Shown one piece after another: positions 8,616 through 15,420 of a stretch of 21,982 nucleotides of DNA; the stretch's first letter is position 1; every line of letters starts with the position of its first letter. The DNA is taken from NCBI GenBank assembly GCA_030649775.1, contig JAUSFR010000012.1, forward strand, positions 1-21,982, written 5' to 3'. A program made the position numbers and the translations under genes. The DNA comes from a bacterium. GTDB taxonomy: Bacteria > Patescibacteriota > Minisyncoccia > Phycocordibacterales > UBA10002. A model generated the notes under the pieces. It saw only the letters and a program-made list of their open reading frames with translations, ran no database searches and was not told where the DNA came from.

Positions 8616-9002
8616 ATGGAAGCTAAGGAAGTCCAAAAAGATGTGACGAAACCCAAACCTGTTTACGACCTGGAGAGTAGAACATTCATTTTTGCACGCG
8701 ACGTGCGGGTTTTTGTAACACGGATCCCAAGAACCGTAGGAAATCTAGAGGATGGTAAGCAGGTTATTCGTTCGTCAGGTTCAATTGGAGCAAACTATAT
8801 AGAGGCCACTGATAATCTAGGAAAGAAGGATGAGGTGCATAAGATCAAAATCTCGAGAAAAGAAGCTCGTGAAAGCAAGTACTGGCTTTTACTGGTAGAT
8901 ACTGGGAAAAATAGCGCATTGGAAACAGAACGAGAGCGTCTGGCGCAAGAGGCAAGGGAGCTTATGCTCATCTTTAGTGCCATAATGAGAAAGTTAACGT
9001 AA
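8616..9002 (+). CDS. Four helix bundle protein (23S rRNA intervening-sequence protein family)
   Basis: The protein has 128 aa from ATG 8616; AAAGGA upstream is one of the few weak Shine-Dalgarno-like motifs in the window. The pattern SSGSIGANYIEATDN, KKDEVHKIKISRKEARES, KYWLLL is typical of the four helix bundle family (TIGR02436). That family was first met in intervening sequences of 23S rRNA genes and is structurally related to the Avd accessory protein of diversity-generating retroelements. Nucleic-acid binding is assumed for the family; the molecular role is unclear. The protein is only distantly similar to the other family member at 16664-17026. It interrupts the PrgI/TraC-like/VirB4 gene order and is enclosed by inverted arrays, so I read it as cargo and not as a secretion component. 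Confidence 0.85.
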   Translation: MEAKEVQKDVTKPKPVYDLESRTFIFARDVRVFVTRIPRTVGNLEDGKQVIRSSGSIGANYIEATDNLGKKDEVHKIKISRKEARESKYWLLLVDTGKNSALETERERLAQEARELMLIFSAIMRKLT

Positions 9003-9038
9003 TTTTTGATAGTATAGTAATAACTCAAGCCCTGGCTT

Positions 9039-9080
9039 GTCCGAAGATTAACTCCGTTTAACGCTATGTCTTCTTCGGAC
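9039..9080. other. Stem-loop downstream of the four-helix-bundle gene in element C
   Basis: GTCCGAAGA (9039-9047) pairs perfectly with TCTTCGGAC (9072-9080), leaving a 24-base loop. A smaller hairpin CAAGC / GCTTG sits just before it. No T-run follows, so this is not a canonical terminator; it may protect or process the transcript or be part of the element. Confidence 0.6.
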
Positions 9081-9102
9081 TTCGCGCTTAGAGCTTTATT
9101 TT

Positions 9103-9753
9103 ATGCCAGTAGCTTCCAAAGCTTCACAAGAATTCGTCAAGATAAAGGAAATCCGCGACGGCATCGTGGTGCTTAAGGACGGCGGTCTTCGCGCGGTACT
9201 GATGGCCTCGTCCATTAACTTCGCCCTCAAATCGGAGGATAATCAGCAGGCTATTATTTCCCAGTTTCAGAACTTCTTGAACTCCTTGGATTTTTCGGTG
9301 GAAATCGTGGTGCAGTCGCGTCGTTTTGACATCAAGCCCTATATCGCACTTCTTGAAGAACGGGTGCAGGGCCAAAAGAATGAGCTTCTCAAATTGCAAA
9401 CTCGTGAATACATCGGCTTCGTGAAAAAGTTTACGGAGGGAACGAACATTATGAATAAGATTTTTTTCATCGTCGTGCCCTATTCGGCAGCCATCGTTCA
9501 AATGCAACGGGGAGGGAACGGTATTACTATGAAAATCAAGGAGGGATTTGGGGGAGGGAAGCACACGGAAGCGGAAAAGACGAAAGGATTTGAAGAACAG
9601 CGAACCCAGCTTGAACAACGCGTGTCGGTAGTGGAACAAGGTCTCATTCGCACAGGCGTGCGGGTGGCGCAACTCGGAACAGAGGAGGTGGTTGACCTGT
9701 TTTATCAGCTCTTCAATCCAGGAGAAACGGAAAAGGCGGTACAAACCGCCTAA
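9103..9753 (+). CDS. TraC-like / VirB4 N-terminal-domain protein
   Basis: The protein has 216 aa from ATG 9103. There is no signal peptide or Walker motif. The start (ASQEFVKIKEIRDGIVVLKDGG) and the following LRAVLMASSINFALKSEDNQQAI and FLNSLDFSVEIVVQSRRFDI match the TraC-like N-terminal region of VirB4-type ATPases. In CPR and some Firmicutes this appears as a separate short gene next to VirB4. A helical segment (about 85-110) and a Glu/Lys/Gln-rich C-terminal part follow. It probably helps VirB4 dock to the membrane complex formed by PrgI- and VirB6-like proteins. In this window it is separated from PrgI by element C and from VirB4 by element A, although such genes usually lie side by side. 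The stop TAA abuts the left terminus of element A. Confidence 0.75.
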   Translation: MPVASKASQEFVKIKEIRDGIVVLKDGGLRAVLMASSINFALKSEDNQQAIISQFQNFLNSLDFSVEIVVQSRRFDIKPYIALLEERVQGQKNELLKLQTREYIGFVKKFTEGTNIMNKIFFIVVPYSAAIVQMQRGGNGITMKIKEGFGGGKHTEAEKTKGFEEQRTQLEQRVSVVEQGLIRTGVRVAQLGTEEVVDLFYQLFNPGETEKAVQTA

Positions 9754-10239
9754 CAGATACCAATCTGCAAATGAATACCAACCTACAAATACTTACAAAT
9801 AAGAAGCAACCAGTTGAACTCATACATTCGGAGCTTTCGTTTGCCGTAGTTGGTCTCTGCTATGATATACACAATGAACTCGGCCGATTTGCTAAAGAAA
9901 AACAATACGCGGATGGCCTGGAAGAAAAATTAAAAAGCGAAGATATTCCTTCCCTTCGTGAGCTTAGAATTGGAAACACCAATAATATTGCGGATTTCTT
10001 GGTAGACGACAAAATCATTCTGGAACTCAAGTCTAAAAGGTTTCTATTACGCGAGGACTACCTGCAAACACAACGCTATCTTCAAGCAACTGGTGTACTA
10101 TTGGGCATCCTTGTCAATTTTGGCGGGAAATATGTTAGAACTCACCGTGTAGTTAAGATAGAACATTCAAGCAGAAATCCCGATTAAGGGAATTAGTAGG
10201 TATTGGTAGATTGGAATAGATTAGTATTATTGGTATCTG
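9754..10239. mobile_element. Family A inverted-repeat element carrying a GxxExxY gene
   Basis: A 486-bp segment with perfect inverted termini CAGATACCAAT (9754-9764) and ATTGGTATCTG (10229-10239). Including flanking bases the match is 14 of 14 (TAACAGATACCAAT). The arms stay roughly complementary for about 43 bases. The first 39 bases inside the left terminus are identical to the empty copy at 8039-8077, and the right arm is similar to that of the empty copy. It sits exactly between the TraC-like stop codon and the VirB4 start codon (2 bases away). The left arm supplies the start codon and first codons of the cargo gene. Confidence 0.75.
9771..10187 (+). CDS. GxxExxY protein, PD-(D/E)XK nuclease-like
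   Basis: The protein has 138 aa from ATG 9771, which lies in the left arm of element A; no other ATG precedes the conserved region. The segment VVGLCYDIHNELGRFAKEKQY corresponds to the region that names the GxxExxY family (TIGR04256, PDDEXK_3), although the Gly-x-x-Glu-x-x-Tyr motif is degenerate here (ELGRFAKEKQY). IADFLVDDKIILELKSKR gives the D...E-x-K triad expected of a PD-(D/E)XK nuclease fold, and a YLQATG segment follows, as in the family. Function is unproven; nuclease or nucleic-acid processing activity is inferred from the fold. The gene interrupts the TraC-like/VirB4 pair and is fully enclosed by inverted termini, which suggests cargo or an element-encoded factor. Confidence 0.8.
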   Translation: MNTNLQILTNKKQPVELIHSELSFAVVGLCYDIHNELGRFAKEKQYADGLEEKLKSEDIPSLRELRIGNTNNIADFLVDDKIILELKSKRFLLREDYLQTQRYLQATGVLLGILVNFGGKYVRTHRVVKIEHSSRNPD

Positions 10240-10241
10240 TT

Positions 10242-12059
10242 ATGAGTTTCTTTGACTTCCTAAAACCAAAAAAGAAAGAGGAGGATATCGCGGAGTTTCT
10301 CCCGCAGGATATTTATCAGTCCGGCACGCTGGAGTTGCAGGACGTTATCGCGCCCGCGGCGCTTAAAGTAGGGCCGAAATCCCTGAACGTCAGCGGAAAA
10401 ATGACCCGCACGTTTTTCGTCATCTCCTATCCCCGTTACCTTACGGAAGGCTGGTTCGCTCCCATCATCAATCTGGACAAGGTGTTTGACATCAGTATCT
10501 TTATACATCCCGTAGATACGGCCAAGGTACTGCGTCAATTTCAAAAGAAAGTAGCGGAGGTACAGAGTCAAATGGCCGACCGTGACAAGAAGGGCCTCGT
10601 CCGTGACCCGATGCTTGACACCGCTTATCAGGACCTTGAAAAGCTCCGCGACGACCTCTTGCAGGCGCAGGAAAAGCTTTTTGACGTCGGGATTTATCTC
10701 ACCATTTATGGGGGAACGGATGACGAATTGGATAAGGTTGAGAGCGAGGTGCGGTCGCTCCTTGAAAGCAAGCTCGTCATCATCAAACCCGCGCTCTTTC
10801 AACAGGAACAGGGCTTCAGAAGTACGGCACCGCTCGGAAATGACGAGCTTATGGTACACACCAAACTCAATTCCTCTCCGCTTTCCAGTGTTTTTCCATT
10901 TCTCTCGTTTGACCTCACCTCAAACAAAGGCATTCTCTACGGGGTAAACCGTCACAACGCGTCACTGGTTCTGTTTGACCGTTTTAGCCTTGAAAACTAC
11001 AACTCAATTACGCTCGCTAAGTCAGGTTCCGGAAAATCGTATATGACAAAGCTTGAGATACTGCGCTCTCTTATGTTCGGCACGGATGTCATCGTGATAG
11101 ACCCCGAACGTGAGTACGAATATCTCGCGGAGGCGACGGGAGGAAAATATTTCAATATCTCACTCAACTCGGAAAACCACATTAACCCCTTTGAACTCGC
11201 CACTCCGCGAGAAGACGAGTCGCCATCGGATGTACTCCGTTCAAACATTATCAACCTTGTCGGGCTCTTCCGTATTCTTCTCGGAGGTCTTTCTCCCGAG
11301 GAGGACGCGATTATTGACCGCGCCATCAGCGAAACCTACGCGCTGAAGGATATTACGCCCGACTCCGATTTCTCGGCGATTGAGCCCCCGCTTCTTTCGG
11401 ATTTTGAACTGGTACTCGCCGGAATGCAGGGAGGTGAGTCACTCGTCCAGCGTCTTTCAAAGTACACGCACGGCACGTGGGCGGGGTTCATCAATCAGCC
11501 GTCAAACGTGGATATCAACGCGAACTTTGTCGTCTTCTCGCTTCGGGATATGGAAGATGAACTGAAGCCCGCCGCAATGTATATCGTGATGCACTTTATC
11601 TGGAACAGTATCCGAAAACAGCTCAAGAAACGTCTGATGGTTATTGACGAGGCATGGTGGATGATGAAATCCGAAGATACCGCCTCATTTCTTCTCGGCC
11701 TCGCGAAGCGCGGACGCAAGTATTACCTCGGTCTCTCCACCATTACCCAAGACGTTGACGACTTCTTGAAATCCCCGTATGGACTGCCCATTCTCACGAA
11801 CTCCTCAATGCAGATGCTTCTGAAGCAATCGCCGACGGTGGTGGACAAGCTTCAAACGATTTTTAGCCTTACGGATGAAGAAAAATATCTTCTTCTTGAG
11901 TCGGATGTGGGGGAGGGACTGTTCTTCGTGGGATTAAAGCATGTCGCTATCAAGGTGATTGCCTCATACACCGAAGACCAAATCATCACCTCCGACCCGT
12001 CCCAGCTCCTCTCCATCAAGGCCGCGAAGGAGGAGCTTAGGGTTGCCGAAGGGAATTAA
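10242..12059 (+). CDS. virB4: VirB4-like type IV secretion ATPase
   Basis: The protein has 605 aa from ATG 10242. A TTG at 10203 is in frame but falls in the right arm of element A. Residues 1-220 form the N-terminal region (MSFFDFLKPKKKEEDI, then IAPAALKVGPKSLNVSGKM). The ATPase domain follows with Walker A SGSGKS at about 261-266 and Walker B LMVIDEAWW at about 465-473. Later motifs include LAKRGRKYYLGLSTITQDV and ILTNSSMQMLLKQSP, as in VirB4/TraC ATPases. VirB4 energises assembly of the secretion channel or pilus at the inner face of the membrane. Length is slightly below classical VirB4 (about 800 aa), and a separate TraC-like protein is encoded upstream. The stop TAA is followed directly by a family B element. 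Confidence 0.93.
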   Translation: MSFFDFLKPKKKEEDIAEFLPQDIYQSGTLELQDVIAPAALKVGPKSLNVSGKMTRTFFVISYPRYLTEGWFAPIINLDKVFDISIFIHPVDTAKVLRQFQKKVAEVQSQMADRDKKGLVRDPMLDTAYQDLEKLRDDLLQAQEKLFDVGIYLTIYGGTDDELDKVESEVRSLLESKLVIIKPALFQQEQGFRSTAPLGNDELMVHTKLNSSPLSSVFPFLSFDLTSNKGILYGVNRHNASLVLFDRFSLENYNSITLAKSGSGKSYMTKLEILRSLMFGTDVIVIDPEREYEYLAEATGGKYFNISLNSENHINPFELATPREDESPSDVLRSNIINLVGLFRILLGGLSPEEDAIIDRAISETYALKDITPDSDFSAIEPPLLSDFELVLAGMQGGESLVQRLSKYTHGTWAGFINQPSNVDINANFVVFSLRDMEDELKPAAMYIVMHFIWNSIRKQLKKRLMVIDEAWWMMKSEDTASFLLGLAKRGRKYYLGLSTITQDVDDFLKSPYGLPILTNSSMQMLLKQSPTVVDKLQTIFSLTDEEKYLLLESDVGEGLFFVGLKHVAIKVIASYTEDQIITSDPSQLLSIKAAKEELRVAEGN

Positions 12060-12134
12060 TAGGCTCTAGGCATTAGGCGCTAGGGGGAAAATATGTTGTA
12101 CTTTCTACCCTAGAGCCTAAAACCTAGTGCCTTC
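12060..12134. repeat. Family B inverted heptad element, empty copy
   Basis: The left arm has units TAGGCTC, TAGGCAT, TAGGCGC, TAGGGGG directly after the virB4 stop. The right arm has CCTAGAG, CCTAAAA, CCTAGTG, CCTTC. The central 25 bases resemble the 3' end of the four-helix-bundle gene at 16664-17026: GAAAATATGTTG, then 19 identical bases (12101-12119 equals 17000-17018). This fits an internally deleted copy of the loaded element. Confidence 0.75.
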
Positions 12135-12143
12135 TTTGCTATC

Positions 12144-13034
12144 GTGCCTTCACAATCTCAACAACAAGAACGTGGCCTTCTGGAACGAGGAGCAATCCAC
12201 GGAATACAAGAACTCTTCAAGAAGGAAGGGCTGGAATTTACCGCCTCCGACCTTCCCGCCATTGCAAATTTCAAACCTGAAAAATCTCCGTTTCCGATTC
12301 TTATATTTCTACTTGCTGTTACCAAAGACATCGTTGACCTCTTCGTCATATTCCCCGACTTGGCTGGTCTCACTGTGATAGGTATCATCTTTACGGTTTC
12401 AGTGCGAATGCTGGTTCTCGCATTTACTATTATCGTCACGACTGTTTTTTGGTTATGGATGATAGGAAAGATAAGTGGTCTGGCAAGATTTGGCATGAGG
12501 GGTGCTGTTAAATTGTATGTGCGAAGAAGAGTACAACAAGGAACTGCTGGTTTTTTCGTTGAATGCATCGCTCCTTATATCCCCTTTACTACCATCTTTG
12601 TTATTTTGGCCCATCACCATGAGAACAAGTATGTGAAGTTGTTCATTGAAGCGTCCGAACAGTATGGTAGGGCCTTGAAAGGGAAGGGAATAAAGTTTGG
12701 TAATTCCCAACCGAGACAGCGGCAACCAACATCTTCCAATACGGGCGGGGTACAGAGGGTATCTGAATTTGCACGGGGGGCAACATCACGTACGCAAGGT
12801 ATGAGCACAACGGTCGGCAGCGCCCTCGCGCCTCAACATACCGCTACTTCACTGTCCACACTTGGACAGAGTCGTGGGTCATTACCACCCACCCGAACCA
12901 CGCAGGCGCTTTTGCCCGAGGCTCCGCCCTCGCAAACGCCTGCATCAAGCCAAACCCCGCGTACCGAGCCACACCAAGACATCGGCGCGCAACCGCTCTT
13001 CAGGCAGGCTCCGCCAGAATCCGTGAAAAAGTAG
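12144..13034 (+). CDS. Predicted membrane protein of the secretion locus
   Basis: The protein has 296 aa from GTG 12144; a competing frame at 12127 is unlikely because it lacks the conserved hydrophobic pattern and ends early. I do not recognise a named family. Residues 1-45 are polar with a helical segment (IHGIQELFKKEG). Residues about 50-115 hold two or three hydrophobic segments (FPILIFLLAVTKDIVDLFVI, then VIGIIFTVSVRMLVLAFTII, then VFWLWMIG). A further hydrophobic stretch FVECIAPYIPFTTIFVILAH lies at about 140-160, followed by HHHENKYVKLF. The C-terminal ~120 residues are Ser/Thr/Pro/Gln-rich and probably disordered. Its place between virB4 and the exported Ig-like and pilin genes suggests a membrane component of the same apparatus; this is inference from context. 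The start is weakly supported because no ribosome binding site is visible. Confidence 0.65.
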   Translation: MPSQSQQQERGLLERGAIHGIQELFKKEGLEFTASDLPAIANFKPEKSPFPILIFLLAVTKDIVDLFVIFPDLAGLTVIGIIFTVSVRMLVLAFTIIVTTVFWLWMIGKISGLARFGMRGAVKLYVRRRVQQGTAGFFVECIAPYIPFTTIFVILAHHHENKYVKLFIEASEQYGRALKGKGIKFGNSQPRQRQPTSSNTGGVQRVSEFARGATSRTQGMSTTVGSALAPQHTATSLSTLGQSRGSLPPTRTTQALLPEAPPSQTPASSQTPRTEPHQDIGAQPLFRQAPPESVKK

Positions 13035-13085
13035 TTCTGGAGCATTTCAGCCTGTGCCTGTGCACAGCAAGACGCCCCTATCGTG

Positions 13086-13091
13086 TATAAT
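13086..13091 (+). promoter_or_regulatory. Perfect -10 hexamer, possible leaderless promoter
   Basis: TATAAT lies 6 bases before ATG 13098, so a normal start point would fall at or next to the A of the ATG, giving a leaderless mRNA. The -35 region is poor (TGCACA at 13061, 19-base spacer), which lowers confidence. Confidence 0.45.
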
Positions 13092-13097
13092 ACCTGT

Positions 13098-14120
13098 ATG
13101 CGTCATATCTCTGCTCTATTCGTCTCGCTCGCGCTTGTCCTCATAAGTATACCCACGGTTCTCCTTGCCCAAACGGGAGGGGTGGGCACCGAGCTCCCGA
13201 TGACGGTGCTCCCCGAGCACCCAAGGCCCGGTGAAGCTGTCGAGGTTTCGGTGGAGAGCTACAATATTGACCTCAACCGTGCGGAGGTACAGTGGTTTGT
13301 GAACGACAAGCTCGTCAAGACCGGTTTGGGAAACAAGCGTTTAACCGTATCGGCCGGTCGGAATGGGGAAACGACCGTCGTTCGCGTCGTCGCGATTGCC
13401 GAAAACGGTATCATTTACTCGGCGAGTGCCACCATACGACCAGCCGAGGTGAACCTCCTGTGGCAAGCACAGTCGTACACCCCCCCGTTCTACAAAGGAA
13501 AGGCGCTCATGCCGTACCAAGGGACGGTACTCGTCGCGGCCATACCGTCATTTACCCGAGGGAAGTCTACTATGTCTCCGGGGTCTCTCATCTACACGTG
13601 GAGTGAAGGTGACAATGTCATTGGCGATTCATCAGGGAAGGGGAGGAACCTTTTTGTGTTCCGCGGTAGTGTGCCTCTCCGAACCAAAACTATTTCCGTA
13701 CTTGTGGAAAGCCCCGACCGAACAATGTCCGCAGAGGCAAGCATAAATGTGACGCCGGTTGCCCCGAGACTCCTGTTTTATGAAAATCATCCTCGCTACG
13801 GCTTGCTCATTTCAAAAGCTCTCGCCAACAGCTTTACCCTGAGTGAGGACGAGACGAGGATTGACGCCGTTCCGTACTATTTTGAATCGGACACCAAAAC
13901 CGGTAGCGCGCTGTTGTATGAGTGGCAGATGAATTACAGCCCGCTTACCTTTGAAACAAGTCCGTTCCTTATTTTACGTCGCGCTTCAAACGCCGCGGGA
14001 CGAACCAATATCTTTCTTGAAGTACGCGACACGGATGAGCAAAAGACCTTCCAAGCTGCCGAGGGGAAACTTATGATTGAGTTTCCTCAAATAGGATTTG
14101 AAGCTTCACCCATTCAATAA
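13098..14120 (+). CDS. Exported Ig-like beta protein of the secretion locus
   Basis: The protein has 340 aa from ATG 13098. An in-frame GTG at 13083 would place the -10 hexamer inside the gene and add residues before a clean signal peptide, so ATG is preferred. Residues 1-24 form a signal peptide (MRHISALFVSLALVLISIPT, then VLLAQ). The mature part has beta-sandwich spacing. A first domain at about 30-110 contains PRPGEAVEVSVESYNIDL, VQWFVNDKLV and TVVRVVAI, an Ig/PKD-like pattern. A second at about 120-220 contains YTWSEGDNVIGD and KTISVLVESPD. A third at about 225-335 contains LLYEWQMNYSPL and TNIFLEVRD. No catalytic motif is seen. It is 12 bases upstream of the pilin gene and is probably co-transcribed with it; a periplasmic or surface scaffold role is inferred. 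Confidence 0.75.
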   Translation: MRHISALFVSLALVLISIPTVLLAQTGGVGTELPMTVLPEHPRPGEAVEVSVESYNIDLNRAEVQWFVNDKLVKTGLGNKRLTVSAGRNGETTVVRVVAIAENGIIYSASATIRPAEVNLLWQAQSYTPPFYKGKALMPYQGTVLVAAIPSFTRGKSTMSPGSLIYTWSEGDNVIGDSSGKGRNLFVFRGSVPLRTKTISVLVESPDRTMSAEASINVTPVAPRLLFYENHPRYGLLISKALANSFTLSEDETRIDAVPYYFESDTKTGSALLYEWQMNYSPLTFETSPFLILRRASNAAGRTNIFLEVRDTDEQKTFQAAEGKLMIEFPQIGFEASPIQ

Positions 14121-14132
14121 CAACCTGATTTT

Positions 14133-15398
14133 ATGCGAACCGTACTTATTTACAGCCTGTGCGTCATAGCCGTTATATCGGCATTGGGAGGGATGGGAAT
14201 TCCCGTCGCCTACGCGACCAACCCGACGGGGGTTAATTATGTACCCCTTGCCCCGATTGACGTGGCTGGTTCCGAATTTACGTCAGCGACGTTTGATAAA
14301 ACTTCCAATAATGCGACTTCCGACTGCATAGCTCCCACCTGCTTTCCAAGATACCTGCGCACCATTTACAACATAGGTGTCGCCCTCGCGGGACTGTTCG
14401 CGGTCGTCTCAATCGTACGCGGAGGTTTTACGCTCATCTTCACCGACTCTATTCTGGGGCACAGCGAGGCCAAGGGCATTATTTTGCGCGCACTCGGAGG
14501 ACTCCTCATTGTCTACTCCTCGTACATTTTTATGAATGCCATCAGTCCATCGCTTGGTAGCGACCTTGACCTTTCCCTTGATTTCGGGCGGGTGAGGATT
14601 CAAGCCGAGGACCTTACAAGTCTTAACGTGGCTTTGACCGAACAACAGCTTAAACAACTAGATGACGCCACTATCAAAAGAAGGGACGAGCTACAAAAAA
14701 GAATTGACGATAACACCGTTACGTTGGTTGCAAATAGGTTAGCGTTGGAAACCGCTCGTTCCGAAGGAGATTCTTCCGCCATAACCACGCTTCAACAAGA
14801 AATAAGCTCCCTTGAGAGTCAAATCGCCGACGATAACATTGCCCTTGCTCACAATGTGGGACGTCAGGCCTCCCTTCACGGAAGCAACGCGACAACACAG
14901 CAGAAGGCACAAGAGGCTTTAACCAATGCAACGAAATCGGGCGGGGCCATTGACCAAACACGGGCAAAATTTACCGCGGCACGAACTCTTATTGCGTCTA
15001 ACCCGGGTAAGCTCGCCGATTCATACTTCCAAGAACTGCAAGAGATAAGTGTTATAAACAAAAGTATTGCTTTTGGAATACTTGATAATCCTCCAGCCTC
15101 GGTATATAGAAATCCAGCCACGGGAGTAGAGACAACGAGTCAAAATCTCACCGCTGCTATGGATATTGCCAAAGCGCAAATGACGGCAATCGATAACGAG
15201 CGGAAGAAACAAATAACCGCTCTCATTGGATTGAGCGCGGGGTCAACACTTACCTCAACCCAAAAAACAATTGCACGAGAACGTATACACGCTACCGCCA
15301 ACGAACAAATTTGCCAAATACGAAACGCTTGCAAGAGCAAGGGAAGTGTCGCGAACTCATGTCAGAATCATTTAGCCTCTTTGCCTTGCCAACTCTGA
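14133..15398 (+). CDS. VirB2-like pilin with long coiled-coil extension
   Basis: The protein has 421 aa from ATG 14133. Residues 1-28 form a signal peptide (hydrophobic VLIYSLCVIAVISALGGMG, ending AYA). At about 70-135 are two membrane segments separated by a short polar loop: TIYNIGVALAGLFAVVSIV, RGGFTLIF, a HSEAKG loop, then ILRALGGLLIVYSSYIFMNA. This is the two-helix layout of VirB2/TrbC-type pilins in CPR secretion loci. The remaining ~280 residues are hydrophilic and helical with heptad-like stretches (EQQLKQLDDATIKRRDELQK), and end in a four-cysteine tail (ICQIRNACK, SCQ, PCQ). VirB2 pilins are normally about 100 aa, so the extension is unusual. The gene ends in TGA, which argues against recoding of that codon. 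It probably forms or anchors the pilus fibre. Confidence 0.75.
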   Translation: MRTVLIYSLCVIAVISALGGMGIPVAYATNPTGVNYVPLAPIDVAGSEFTSATFDKTSNNATSDCIAPTCFPRYLRTIYNIGVALAGLFAVVSIVRGGFTLIFTDSILGHSEAKGIILRALGGLLIVYSSYIFMNAISPSLGSDLDLSLDFGRVRIQAEDLTSLNVALTEQQLKQLDDATIKRRDELQKRIDDNTVTLVANRLALETARSEGDSSAITTLQQEISSLESQIADDNIALAHNVGRQASLHGSNATTQQKAQEALTNATKSGGAIDQTRAKFTAARTLIASNPGKLADSYFQELQEISVINKSIAFGILDNPPASVYRNPATGVETTSQNLTAAMDIAKAQMTAIDNERKKQITALIGLSAGSTLTSTQKTIARERIHATANEQICQIRNACKSKGSVANSCQNHLASLPCQL

Positions 15399-15420
15399 TT
15401 ATCTTTTTTTCTACGCACCT

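Larger units (their letters stand above)
8567..9099. mobile_element. Element C: inverted heptad arms enclosing a four-helix-bundle gene
   Basis: The left arm, directly after the PrgI-family stop, has units AAGCTAG, AAGCTCT, AAGATCG, AAGAACT. The right arm, just before the TraC-like ATG, has CTTCGCG, CTTAGAG, CTTTA. The segment 8579-8595 matches the reverse complement of 9080-9096 at 15 of 17 positions. Between the arms are the 8616-9002 gene and a hairpin (9039-9080). The exact ends and any target duplication cannot be fixed from one copy. Confidence 0.6.

Noticed and set aside
9754..10239. Element A as a classical insertion sequence
   Set aside because: No transposase with a DDE, HUH or serine/tyrosine recombinase motif is encoded; the only gene is GxxExxY. 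Mobility is therefore inferred only from the loaded/empty pair.
13052..13067. Hairpin CTGTGC / GCACAG as a terminator after the 12144 gene
   Set aside because: No T-run follows it and it overlaps the possible -35 region of the next promoter; only six pairs.
15396..15398. Reading TGA as glycine, as in Gracilibacteria/Absconditabacteria
   Set aside because: TGA here ends the pilin-like gene sensibly just before the next gene, and other genes contain no in-frame TGA.
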